64,000 nucleotides of DNA from Spongospora subterranea f. sp. subterranea (taxonomy: Eukaryota > Endomyxa: Phytomyxea > Phytomyxea > Plasmodiophorida): assembly GCA_049724395.1 (NCBI GenBank), contig JAUGWO010000127.1, positions 1 through 64,000 of the forward strand, given 5' to 3'. The notes under the pieces were generated by a model. The model was not told the DNA's origin and did no database searches. It saw only the letters and a program-made list of their open reading frames with translations. Of the stretch, positions 1-11,270 are shown piece after piece (positions within the stretch are counted from its first letter, which is position 1; each line of letters opens with the position of its first letter). A program made the translations under genes and the position numbers.

Positions 1-6
1 CTCACA

Positions 7-238
7 TACACTTCAGTGTTTCTCTTCTTTATATACACTTCAGTGTATCCTCTCGCTACATACACTTTAGTGTATCCTTCCTTTACATACACTCCAGTGT
101 ATCTCTCCCTTACATACACTTCAGTGTTTCTCCTCTTTATATACACTTCAGTCTATCCTCTCGCTACATACACTTTAGTGTCTCTTTCCGTCTACATATA
201 CTTCAGTGTATCTCTCCTTTACATACAGTTCATTGTAT
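7..238 (+). repeat. 27-bp tandem array of palindromic motif in C1 leader
   Basis: Copies of TACACTTCAGTGTA, or close variants such as TACACTTTAGTGTA and TACACTCCAGTGTA, start at 7, 34, 61, 88, 115, 142 and 169, which is an exact 27-bp period. Two looser copies follow at about 197 and 224. Each motif has arms TACACT and AGTGTA that are reverse complements. The array ends just before the gag start at 264. Confidence 0.9.
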
Positions 239-3200
239 CCTACTATCATTTATCCTATTCTCCATGGGCGATTTCAACGAAGACAGACTCCGAGTTCCCA
301 TTTTCAATGGTGACCGTGCATCCTTCCAGCTCTGGAAAGCCAAACTGCTAATGACGCTGGACTCCCGCGGTTTAGAGCACTATGTAACAGAGGACATCAC
401 GATCAGCTCCGGAAATGAAATCATCGACCGTTTGCAATCTACAGAAGACATTCGTCTCGCCAAACGTGCTAAGAGCATCATATGCCTCTGTCTATCCGAC
501 GACATTTTGAGTTCGGTGATCGACCTCCCGACAGCTCGATTGGTTTTCTTACAGCTGTGCGAGCAGTTTGAAAGGAACGGCCGCGGCAGTCGAATTCAGG
601 CTTGGCGACATTTTTGGTCCTTGAAAAAGGGTGCCGACTCAATTTCATCCTACATATCCAAAGTTCAGAACGCGTCAAAGGATTTGAAGGCCTGCGGCCG
701 TGAACTATCTCCTCAGGATGTCATTGATAAAATTCTTGAAGGACTCCCGCCGCAGTTCGATCCCATAATAGCTACACTTGATGCGACGGAAAGCGCCGAT
801 TCTCAGCAATTCATGACCTTGGCCAAGCTGACAGAGCTCCTTCAGAATCGGGAATCGCAGGTTTTTCAGTCCAAAACTCACTTCGCATCGTTCGCTCATC
901 CTCGAAAGGCAAAATGCAAAATCCATCCGAAAGCCAATCACAGCGATTCACAATGTTACAGTCAACACCCGGAGCTTCGCATTTGGAATAAACCGCAAGA
1001 AAATTCACAGTATTCGCGTCAGACCGACTCAACACATTGGCACGTTGACACTGGATGTTCCCACCATATGACGAACGATAAAAGCGCATTATTCAACCTA
1101 GAGCCTGCCCATGGTGATGTGAAGGTAGAACTTGCTGATCGAACAACAGTCCCTGTTCATGCATTTGGGCGTTCAAGAATCCAACTTGCGGATGATGATC
1201 ATATTCTGAGCAATGTTCTTTATGTCCCAGACCTGAATAAAAGCCTCTACTCACCTGGACAAGCTACATCTGAAGGATATATATTTCTCCTGACCAACGA
1301 CCGTATCACAATTTATCATGAAGCTGGGTTTCGACCTCCAGATGGAAAGATTGTAGCCTCAATTCCAAAGGATCCTGATAATCTTTATAGAATTCCAAAG
1401 ACAATCACGCAGGAACCTGTCTGTACTCCAACTATCCCACAAGCTTGTTTTGCACGCCGACGAAACCACGCATCACCGCAGGTTTGGCATGCCCGTCTAG
1501 GTCATACAAACATGGAAGATGTTCATCACCTAATTAAGACCGGCGCTTCAGGGATATCTCTTTCAGGTAAAGACACATCATCGTTCTGCGAGCCATGCGT
1601 GCTGGGAAAAATGACAAGCCGACCATTTGTTGCAAGCCAGACTATTTCCAAAAAATCCTGGAGACCTTATTGTCAGCGACCTCAACGGACCTTTCTCTAC
1701 CACATCTTACGGTGGATTCAGCTATTTTGTTACTTACATGGATCACTGCACAAGACACTGTTTCGTTACACCTCTTCGAAAGAAGTCTGACCAATTCGAA
1801 GCCCTGAAAGATTTTGTTTCACTGTTTTCGACACAATTCGATTGTAAAATCAAACAGTTTCAAACGGATAATGGAGGAGAATACATATCCAACGAGTCCC
1901 AGCATTGGCTTACTTCAAAAGGAATCCATCATCGAACTATCGTTGCAGGTGACTCCGAGTCCAACGGTCTGGCTGAACGTCTTAACCGCACTTTAACCGA
2001 TATTGCAATGAGCCTTCTCGCCCATGCTCGTCTTCCAAAAGAATGCTTCTCTTGGGCTATTTCAGTTGCTGCACATATTTATAATCGTCGCCCACATTCA
2101 TCACTCGTAAACAGAATTACTCCATTTGAAGCACTTCGTCAATCCAAACCAGACCTACACTATCTGCGAATTTTTGGCTGCACTGCATATCGACGCATTC
2201 CGGATCATACACGAAGAAAACCGAGTTTTCGCGCACATAAAACTGTTTTCATTGGATATGCCAATTCCCAGAAGGCGTATTTACTGTTCGACCCTTTGGA
2301 CAATAAGCAATACACCAGTCGCGACGTCGAGTTCGATGAACACAATTTTTCTTTTGGATTCGGGAGGCAAATATCAGAATGCAAACGGTCATCGGAGTCA
2401 ACTGCAGACCAAGTTATTCTCGACCCTGATCCGTTACCTCCCTCAGAGAGATTACCTAACACATTGGACACTACACTTGAGCAAACTGACGACGACCTCA
2501 TTTCTGAGAACGCTTCTATCTCTCAGTCAGATGCTACATTCAGTTCACAGGATCTGCTGTCATCTTCCCACGCATCGCTCACCGAATCAGACCCTGAAGA
2601 GGGTGCCAATTCTTTACGAGGAGAACCTATTAGCCAAGTCGTGGATTCAATTGAACCGGCGGTGCGGCGGTCATCTCGTATCCGTGGTCCTCCGACTGAA
2701 TTTTGGAAATGTAAGGCTGCACGTGTTTTTGGACTGTCACGATCGAATCTTCCAGCAGATGGTGTTGCACTACCACGACCCGCAATTTCCGAAATTCACG
2801 TTTCGTTAGTTTCAATTCCTGCTAATTTGACTGAAGCCCTGAGCAGTCCTCACGCTGGTCATTGGTATGACGCGATTCGAGCTGAGTATCAACAGATGTT
2901 AGATTTTCAAACCTGGAGTTTACAAGATTTGCCTCCCGGACGAAAGGCTATCTCGTGTAAATGGGTTTTAACGGTGAAACCAAGCCTTTCTGGGGATGGC
3001 TCTATCAGGAAGTTTAAAGCCCGTTTGGTGGTTCGAGGATTCTCACAAGGACATGGAGTTGATTTCGATGAAACCTTTGCCCCTGTTGCTCATCAGGCGT
3101 CAATGCGTGTGTTACTTGCTATTGCTGCTCAACACAATCTACAGATCCGACAAATTGATATCGTTGGGGCTTTTCTCAACGGCGGCGTACAAGAAGATAT

Positions 3201-4419
3201 TTTTATGCAGCAACCTGAAGGATTTGTTGTTCATGGTCAAGAACATCAAGTTTGCCGATTGAACAAAGCTCTCTATGGATTGAAACAAGCTGGAATGGTT
3301 TGGAACTCTAAACTAGACAAATTTTTGACCAAAGAAGCTGGACATAAGAAAGTTAAGGCTGATCCATGCATTTATACAATTCGTCGTGATGGCAGTTTTC
3401 TAGCTCTCGGAATCCATGTTGATGACATCCTGTTTGTTCACAACGACACCAACTTCTGTCAAGAAGTCATCGATCAGCTGTCTTCGAAGTTCGACATCAC
3501 TGACCTCGGAGTACCAACCAGACTTCTCGGCCTGAGAATTCATCGTGATGAGAAGACCGGGTCAATTTCGTTAGACCAAGAGGAATATGTTAAGCAGCTT
3601 TTGATGAAGTTCAACATGTTTGATTGCAATCCAACGTCAACTCCTCAGCAACCTGGTGTTCATTTATCCTCCCTTTCTTCACCCTCCGAGTCAGAAGATG
3701 TACTAGCGATGAAACAAGTTCCCTATGGTGAGCTTGTCGGTAGTTTGATTTGGTTAGCAAGCAACACTCGCCCAGATATCAGCACGGCTGTCGGATCCCT
3801 TTGCAGGTTTATTAGCAATCCTGGTAGGCCCCACTGGGTTGCTGCACAGCGGGTTCTTCGTTATTTGGCAGGAACCACCAGCTTCGGCATCACATATCAT
3901 CGTCAAGAACAGGGCAGTTCCGATCTCTTTGGTTACTCTGATTCTGATTGGGCAGGTGATCCCGACACAAGAAGATCAACTTCAGGTTTTGCCTTCATGC
4001 TCGCAGGGGGGCCAGTTTCGTGGAAGTCTAAGCTTCAATCATCCGTCTCTCTATCATCTGTCGAAGCAGAATATATAGCACTATGTTCCGCAGCAAGGGA
4101 AGCGTACTGGCTTCGTCAACTTCTCCAAGAGATCGGCTTTGCATGTCCACAACCCACAGTCGTATTCGAGGATAACCGAGGATGCGTCGCTATTAGCAAG
4201 AATAATCGTACTGACGCTCGTACAAAGCACATTGACGTCAAATATCACTATACTAGAAAGCTTGTTGAGGACAGAATTATCGACGTCAAGCCAATATCAA
4301 CAAAGGAAATGGTTGCCGACGTAATGACAAAGTCGCTCGATACACTGAAGTTTGGTTGGTGTCGCAACAAGATGGGCATCATAGACACAAGCAACCGAGA
4401 ATACAACCTCGAGGGAACG

Positions 4420-4613
4420 TGCTGAAATACGAGGTTCTATTTAATTCAATATGATGCCCTGTATGAAGTGAGGTCCCATAACTGCTGAGCACCACGGAGT
4501 TTGTATTTATATCTGACGAGATGTCAATAAATAACCACTGCTTTTCTCCACTAATAAAGGCCAGGCATTAAATTGTCTGAGAGATTTCGGGTACCTTAGC
4601 CCAGTTCGACTAC
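4420..4613 (+). repeat. 3' LTR of copia C1
   Basis: Starts TGCTGAAATACGAGG right after the end of the coding part. Near-identical copies lie at 4911-5104 and, more diverged, at 18542-18712. It contains AATAAA-like stretches (tcaataaata, ctaataaagg) that could act as polyadenylation signals. The right border is set by where the copies stop matching. Confidence 0.75.
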
Positions 4614-4633
4614 CGTCCTACCACTTTAGAAGT

Positions 4634-4910
4634 GTGAACAAATGTGATGAGTACAGTACTGGTAGCGTGTGAACAATGGTGATGAGTACAGTGAACAATT
4701 GTGATGAGTACAGTACTGGTATCGTGTGAACAATGGTGATGAGTACAGTGAACAATTGTGATGAGTACAGTACTGGTATAGTGTGAACAATTGTGATGAG
4801 TACAGTACTGGTATAGTGTGAACAATTGTGATGAGTACAGTACTGGTATCGTGTGAACAAATGTGATGAGTACAGTACTGGTATTGTGTGAACAATTGTG
4901 ATGAGTACAG
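4634..4910. repeat. 35-bp tandem array between two C1-type LTR copies
   Basis: About eight units related to GTGAACAATTGTGATGAGTA followed by CAGTACTGGTATAGT (35 bp). Some units are shortened and lack the second half. Neighbouring units are nearly identical, so the expansion is recent. It fills the whole gap between two copies of the same LTR. There are no unique spacers, so it is not a CRISPR array. Confidence 0.9.
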
Positions 4911-5104
4911 TGCTGAAATACGAGGTTCTATGTAATTCAATATGATGCCCTGTAGGAAGTGAGGTCCCATAACTGCTGAGGACCACGGAGTTTGTATTTA
5001 AATCTGACGAGATGTCAATAAATAATCGCTGGTTTTCTCCACTAATAAAGGCCAGGCATTAAATTGTCTGAGAGATTTCAGGTACCTTAGCCCAGTTCGA
5101 CTAC
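4911..5104 (+). repeat. Second C1-type LTR copy
   Basis: Same sequence as 4420-4613 with a handful of differences, in the same orientation. It ends at the shared CAGTTCGACTAC. Copia C3 begins a few bases to its right. It may be a solo LTR or a duplicated 3' end. Confidence 0.8.
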
Positions 5105-5108
5105 GGTT

Positions 5109-5322
5109 TGTGCAAAGTTGATGTTGCTCAAACAGATGCAATAGCTGAATGAATTTATTATTGTGGCGTAATTGCTACCTTGGGAAATGGCTATTTATAG
5201 CCCAATGCGTAAAGTCCCTACAGTCAGCTTTATGTCATGCTCTTGCCGTGGTTGCGCCGACTGGAGGTACGCACTTTCCTTGGAGAATGTCCGTACTTGA
5301 GGCAGGCAAGTTGTATTCAACA
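5109..5322 (-). repeat. 3' LTR of copia C3
   Basis: On the minus strand it runs TGTTGAATACAACTTGCC to CTTTGCACA, giving the usual TG..CA ends. It pairs with 9877-10101. The purine-rich tract next to it (TGAGAGGGCG on the minus strand) fits a polypurine tract. Confidence 0.85.
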
Positions 5323-8300
5323 CGCCCTCTCAACTTGCAGGCTGTGACTCCCATTGCGGGGCGGCACCATTTGAACTTGGGGGCGTTGATTGGCTTCGTC
5401 AGCGCATCAGCAATCATGGCTTCTGTCGGGCAGTATTCAACGTTGATGGTCCTTGTTCGACTTGATCGCGACAGAAGTGGAAACGCAGATCGATGTGCTT
5501 CGTACGTTTGTCGGAGCGTCTGTTTTTCGAAATTTCTATGCAGCCTTGATTGTCTTCCATCACTTTAGTAGCCTTGCTTTGAATAAAGCCAAGTTTTTCA
5601 AGATTCGATCTGATCCATATCACTTCCCGCATTGTCTCTGAAAGGGCGATGTATTTTGCCTCGGTTGAGGAGCATGCAACAATCTTTTGTAGGGAGATTT
5701 TCCAGGCCACCGTGCATCCTGACATTATGAGAGTGTATCCAGTAGTGGATTTCCTTGAATCTTTGTCTCCGGCCCAGTCGCTGTCCGAGTAGGCGGTCAG
5801 ATGTGGCGGCTGATGGGCTTTGAAGAATAGTCCAGAGTTGCTGCTTCCCTTAAGATACTTAAGAACACGCTTCGCAGATGTCCAATGTTGGCGACCTGGG
5901 TTGTCAAGGAACCGACAGAGTGAGGACACTGCATGTGAGGTATCCGGTCTGGTGCACGTTGCGATCCAGTTAAGAGCTCCAACTAGTTCACGATAGGGGG
6001 TTTCTTGCACTTCTCGCTTCTCTTCGGCGGTTGTTGCACACATGTTCTTCTCCAGGTTCCTGATTGTTCGGGCGTGTCTGCGTGCTTGCAGTCCATCATG
6101 TTGAACTTTGATAATTGCTCCAAGATGTAGGCCTCTTGGTCAATTAAGATACCGTCATTACTACGTGTGATCCTCATCCCTAGTAAACGCTTCGGGTTAC
6201 CTAGATCCGTCATTGGAAAACGTGTGGAGAGCTGAGAAACGATGTTCTCTATCAGTGACGGACAGTTATGAGCCACTAGTAGGTCGTCTGTAGAGAGTGA
6301 CATGATAACAATGTCGTTGTTCGATCTCTTGACGTACACGCAGGCATCCGAGCTGAGACGTTTGAAGTGAAGTGTTTCAGTGATGAAGCGGTTGATTGTA
6401 TCGTTCCAAACTAGTCCGGCCTGCTTGAGTCCGTAAAGGCTTTTCTTGAGTCGGCACACTAACTTTGGATCCTCAGAGATAAAACCTTCCGGTTGGACCA
6501 TATAGATCTCTTCTGGAAGTTCTGCTTGTAGAAAAGCCCCAACCACGTCGAGCTGTCTCAGTGTCAAGTTCAGGGATGCGGCAAGCGCGAATATAATTCG
6601 AACTGATGCGAGATGTGCGACGGGAGAGAATGTCTCGTTGAAGTCAATTCCCGGTCGTTGAGAGAAACCTTTGATAACGAGTCTTGCCTTGAATTTGTGC
6701 ACGAATCCCTCGTCATCCGGTTTTACTTTAAATATCCATTTGTTAGCGATGGCTTGTCTTCCAATTGGGAGTGGGCAGAGTTACCAGGTTTGGTTTTCTT
6801 GCAGGCTGGTGAATTCGGCGTTTGTTGCTTGATTCCATTCTTCAGAAAACTCGTTTGCTGGATCTGTTGCCTCGCTGATTGACTTCGGCAGAGTGATCTG
6901 ACATGCTTGCATCCTGTCACGTTGGACGATCAGAGCTGCTGCTGGTGGAACTTTCCACCATTCTCCAGGAGCATTCCGGACACGATCCGACCGTCGTCCA
7001 TGCTCCATTCGAATTGGTTCGTCATCTTCTTGTTCGGCTCTTTTGCGATTGTCGTGCTCGATCTCATATTCCGTGCTTCCATGAGGCTGTGATTCTTCTG
7101 ATTCTTCGCTAACTTCTTCAGGAGGGTTTGATGATGAGTCGCTTGATATCGCTGAGGATGGTTCAGAAGAGCTGGATGATTCCTGTAATGATGATGAGGA
7201 GTCAGTAAGGATTGTTCTCAAAGGGTTGGAAGTCGTTGTAGATGGTCCATCAAAATCGAATGTGACTTCATTTCTGCGCTGAACAGGCTGTGTCCTTGAA
7301 AATGAATGCTCATGAAATGAGGCGTCTGTGAACCGGCTGCAGACAATACGCTGCTCTTCCTCGTCCCAGAATTGGTACCCCTTTTTGATTTGTTGGGTAT
7401 CCAATGAAGGTAACCTTGCGTCCTCGTGGTTGAAGTTTTCGATGAAGTTGGTTGGGCAGGTGAATATACGCGTCGCAACCGAATGTTCGAAGATGTCGTA
7501 AGTCCGGTTTGGTCTTGTTCCAGGCTTCAAATGGGAATATGCGCTGCGGCAGTGCGCTGTGTGGACGTCGATTGATAATATAGACGGCTGCGGAAACGGC
7601 AGCAGTCCAAAACCTGGGTCCTAATTTTCCACTAAGGCGCATGCTCTCGGCACACTCGATTATCGTTCGGTTAAGTCTTTCGATCATGCCGTTTTGTTCC
7701 GATTGGTATGGGATGATTCTTCGATGGGCGATGCCGAGATCTGCGAGGAATGTTTGGCATTCTTTGGATGTGTATTCTCCTCCACCGTCGCTTTGAACGC
7801 TCTTCACAGAGAATCCCTGATCTTGAAAATGATTGTTGACCAGACGGATATGCTGCTTGATTGCTGATATGGCTTCCGACTTCCTTCGAATCAGGTACAC
7901 AAATGAATATCGTATGTGTTGGTCTAGAAATGAAATGTAGTATCTCGACTTGCCGTGAATTCCATTAACAGGAAATGGTCCAGAAATGTCACTGTGAATG
8001 ATTTCCAGCGGCCTGGTGGTTGAGCTTTCAGAGGTTCGTTGGATGTTACCTCTTGGCATTTTTCCTAGCATGCAGCCGTCACAGGGAGAGATAGGTGAGG
8101 GTCTGCGTATCTTCGCTGGTTGCTTGATTCCGGTGACCGAATTTTCCAAGGCTGAGTTGAGGTCATGATCGTTGATGTGGCCAAGTCGATTGTGCCAAAG
8201 GTCGCGTGTTTCTGATACCATATTTGCCGCAGCAATACGTGGCTCTGCAGTGTAGTTGATAACTGGAGGCAGGGTGTACAGGTTGTCATGATCCTTCGGG

Positions 8301-9404
8301 ATCTCCGCGATAAGATTACCGCCGGAGTCCAGAATCTTGCATGTGTTGCGTCTGAATTCAAATTCTAAGCCATCCGACGTCGCTTGACCGATGGAGATGA
8401 GGTTTGCGGAGAGTCCGGGAACGAGCGATACTGGAGAGATGTTGATAGTTCCGATGCAGGATTGGATTTTAGAGGTGCCGCTAGCCGTGGAGCGCAGTAT
8501 GGCGTTGTTTGCCACCCTGATGGTTAGAGGATTGTATGCGGGCAAAATCTGCTCAAGCGTCGAGGAATCAGAGCACATGTGAGTCGAGCATGCGGAGTCG
8601 AGAATCCAGTTGGAACCAGAGATGTTTCGTGGGGGCTGAGTTGAAAGAGCTACGTGTTCGCTGCGGTTGAGGTAGTTGGAATGAAGCGTTTTATTTGCGG
8701 TGATCTTTGGTCGGAGCTCCGGGTGCTGATGCCAGCAGTGAGCGTCGTCATGTGCATTGCTGTTGTGATAGTTGCAACGATGTCGCCCTGAGATGCGTTT
8801 TGCGGTCGCCACGAAAGATGCGCCAGGTTCTCGCGCTCTATGCTCAATTTGAGCCTCAAAATTAATTAGGGATGCTGCCGTGGGTGCAAATTTGACTTCA
8901 TTCTGAGAATCAAGAGTTACTGTAAATGCATCGAATGAGGATGGAAGTCCAGAGAGAAGGCGGTCCGTCATATCTTCGTCTGATAGTTCTTTCCCGATTG
9001 CTCGCAGCTTCCCCTGGATGGCTTGAATCGTTGCAATATAGGTGGCAACAGACGACTCTCCCTTGGTGCAAGACCAGAATTCTGCGATTAACCTAGTCCT
9101 GGTGGAACGAGACTTCTTTTGGTATAGTTGTTCAAGGAGCTTCCAAGCCTTATGTGCAGTCGGTTCCTTCATGATTGAGCTTACAATTAGATCATGGAGG
9201 CAGCAACAGATGATCGACTTCGCCTTCTTGTCGTTGCGCAGTTCTTCAGTGGTGGCAGGGAGAGCTGGGTCCTGGTCGATATAAACTTCAAGATCCTTCG
9301 TTGACAGGTACATGATGACCTTTTGTTGCCACAGCTGGAAAGTCATCAGTGTCCGCGCCAGTGAATTTAGTGATTGATTGCAGGATCTCTTTCATCTGGT
9401 AGAA

Positions 9405-9850
9405 CGGGCGTAGCCTGGTAGATTGGGCGTGACTTCGAAGAATGAGCGCGGCCTCGTAGAATGGGGGTGACTTCGTAATGTGGGCGTGACCAGGTAGAAT
9501 GGGCGTGACCTCGTTGAGTTGGCGCGGCCTCGTTGAGTGGGTGCGGCTTCGTTGAGTGGGCGCGGCCTCGTTGAGTGGGCGTGACATCGTTGTGTGGGCG
9601 TGACCTCGTTGTGTGGGCGTGACCTTGTTGAGTGGGCGTGGCCTCCTTGAGTGGACGTGGCCTCCTTGAGTGGGCGTGGCCTCGTTGAGTGGGCGTGACC
9701 TCGTTGAGTGGGCGTGACCTCGTTGAGTGAGCGTGACCTCGTTGAGTGGGCGTGACCTTGTTGAGTGAGCGCGGCCTCGTTGAGTGGGCGTGACCTCGTT
9801 GAGTGGGCGTGGCCTGGTAGTGTGGGCGTGGCCTCGTAGGATGGGCGTAA
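9405..9850 (-). repeat. 19-bp minisatellite in the C3 leader
   Basis: More than 20 imperfect copies of a 19-bp unit, GTGGGCGTGACCTCGTTGA on the plus strand. It lies between the C3 5' LTR and its gag start. Because 3 x 19 = 57, long open frames run through it (for example a 19-residue periodicity), but these are artefacts of the repeat. Confidence 0.9.
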
Positions 9851-9876
9851 CCGGTCAGCGGCTTCGACTGTGAATC

Positions 9877-10101
9877 TGTGGAAAGTTGATGTTGCTCAAA
9901 CAGATGCAATAGCTGAATGAATGTATTATTGTGGCGTAATTGCTTATATAGGTATACCTTGGGAAATGGCTATTTATAGCCCAATGCGTAAAGTCCGTAC
10001 AGTCAGCTTTATGTCATACTCTTGCCGTGGTTGCGCCGACTGGGGGTACGCACTTTCCTTGGAGAATGTCCGTACTTGAGGCAGGCAAGTTGTATTCAAC
10101 A
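9877..10101 (-). repeat. 5' LTR of copia C3
   Basis: Matches 5109-5322 over its full length apart from scattered substitutions and an insertion of about 11 bp (around 9946). No matching short target duplication is visible outside the two LTRs. Confidence 0.85.
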
Positions 10102-10848
10102 GTAGGTACGTCGTACTGAGTTGAGTGTCTTAGAAATACCGAAATGACCACTCGCTGGGGCATCGTGACGTGCCTTCAATATGTCCAGTTTGCAATCTTC
10201 TCCCACCACTACCAGCGATTTCTCTTTGTAGAGGATGTTCCCGTTGTCGAGTCAAAAATTGTCACAGGAAGCCTTGAAATGATATCCTGGACGAAGGTGT
10301 CCGACTGCTGGTTAAGTTTGATACGCTCCTCGATCGATTGAGAAGGGTTAATCATCGTGGCACATAATGTAGCTGCAGGAGTAGGTAAGAGCTGATCCGG
10401 TTGAAGTATAGATCTTCGCTGCACCTTCCAGATAGGGTCGGGTTGGTTGAATTTCGTATTCGGGACGCCGCGACAACGCATCTGGTTTTCCTGATTGACT
10501 ACCAGGTCGGTGCACGATGACGAACGGATATTCAGCGAGCATTAATGACCAACGAGCTTGTCGGCGACTGAGAGTCTTGGACGAGGTAAAATAAATCAAA
10601 TTCTTGTGGTCGCTGTACACGATGATTTTGTGCTGTGCTCCTTCTAAAAAATGTCTCCACACTTGAAACGCTACCACGATCGCGAGTAGTTCATTGTCAT
10701 GGACATCGTAGTTCAATTCCGAAACTGTTAATTTTCTCGAATAGAGCGCAATAGGATGTAATTTACCGTCAATTTGCGGTTGCGAAATCACGGCGCCGAG
10801 GGCGAAGTCTGACGCATCGGTCTCAATAATGATAGGTAAGATAGGGTC
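10102..10848 (-). mobile_element. Ty3/gypsy element G1, RNase H and integrase start
   Basis: Minus-strand fragment of a Ty3/gypsy pol. It shows RNase H ([43 protein letters not shown]) followed by a spacer and the start of an integrase zinc-finger region (HDAPASGHFGI). C3 abuts it on the left and C2 on the right. The gag-like part of what is probably the same element lies beyond C2 at 15630-16731. Broken and incomplete. Confidence 0.8.
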
Positions 10849-11077
10849 TGTTGAATACAACTTGCCAGCCTCCAGTACGGACATTCTCCAAGAAAGGTGC
10901 GTACCCCCAGTCGGCGCAACCACGGCAAATGCATAACATAAGAGTGACTGTGCGGACTTTGTATTTGGATTATTAGTGCACTCCCCCCTATATTCTCCCA
11001 CCTATACATGCTATAACCACGCAGTAATAAACCTCATTCTACTATTACCTTCACATCGGAGACATCGATTTCCTTTA
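10849..11077 (+). repeat. 5' LTR of copia C2
   Basis: A 229-bp LTR starting TGTTGAATACAACTTGCC, identical by eye to 15401-15629. It contains cagtaataaacc near its end, a possible polyadenylation signal. Confidence 0.92.
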
Positions 11078-11117
11078 GATTAACAGTCGAATTGCCACCT
11101 CATCAGGCCCCTACGTA

Positions 11118-11270
11118 TACACTTCAGTGTATCTTCTCACCACTGCACACATACACCTCAGTGTATATTTCTACCAGCTTGTACATACACCTTAGTGTAT
11201 CTTTTTTCACCACTGCATACATACACCTCAGTGTATATTTTCTACCAGTTCATACGTACACTTTAGTGTA
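11118..11270 (+). repeat. Palindromic TACACYYYAGTGTA array in the C2 leader
   Basis: Five copies of TACACTTCAGTGTA or variants (TACACCTCAGTGTA, TACACCTTAGTGTA, TACACTTTAGTGTA) start at about 11118, 11152, 11186, 11222 and 11257. The spacing is 34-36 bp, with a CTACCAG/CACCACTGCA spacer. The same 14-bp palindrome is used in the leader of C1, although C1 and C2 have unrelated LTRs. Confidence 0.9.

Larger units (their letters stand above)
1..4613 (+). mobile_element. Ty1/copia LTR retrotransposon C1 (left end outside window)
   Basis: A copia-type element fossil. Parts in order: a leader with tandem repeats (to about 240), a gag region (from about 264), an aspartic protease with DTG in a WHVDTGCSHH context (about 1035-1075), a GAG-pre-integrase region (WHARLGHTNMEDV, about 1485-1530), integrase (FQTDNGGEYIS, about 1858), reverse transcriptase (YGLKQAG about 3270, HVDDIL about 3417) and RNase H (YSDSDWAGD about 3934, RTKHIDVKYH about 4220), then a 3' LTR. 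The order PR-IN-RT-RH is diagnostic of Ty1/copia. The 5' LTR must lie left of the window. It looks nearly whole, with about one break in the coding part. A decayed relative (C4) lies at 16.7-18.7 kb. Confidence 0.9.
5109..10101 (-). mobile_element. Ty1/copia LTR retrotransposon C3
   Basis: A minus-strand copia fossil bounded by two LTRs. Reading leftward from the right LTR: a leader with a 19-bp minisatellite, gag (about 9.35 kb down), protease-like region (WILDSACSTHM, about 8.6 kb), GAG-pre-integrase (LWHNRLGHINDHDL, about 8.2 kb), integrase (QSDGGGEYTS, about 7.8 kb), reverse transcriptase (YGLKQAGLVW, about 6.4 kb) and RNase H (YSDSDWAGDKDS, about 5.8 kb). The pol sequence is close to that of C2, so both belong to one clade, with related LTRs. 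Roughly four breaks are present. The LTRs differ by several substitutions and one indel of about 11 bp, so it is clearly older than C2. Confidence 0.9.

Noticed and set aside
16-351. 111-residue open frame rich in TYTSVY repeats
   Set aside because: It is a translation of the 27-bp palindromic array in the C1 leader and its frame runs past the real gag start.
4610-4986. Three overlapping minus-strand frames with repeated YCTHHNCSH-like units; CRISPR-like look
   Set aside because: They are three frames of one 35-bp tandem array. There are no unique spacers, so neither proteins nor CRISPR.
9288-9909. Long minus-strand frames rich in RGHAHSTR
   Set aside because: They read through the 19-bp minisatellite of the C3 leader; the 57-bp triple period keeps any frame open.
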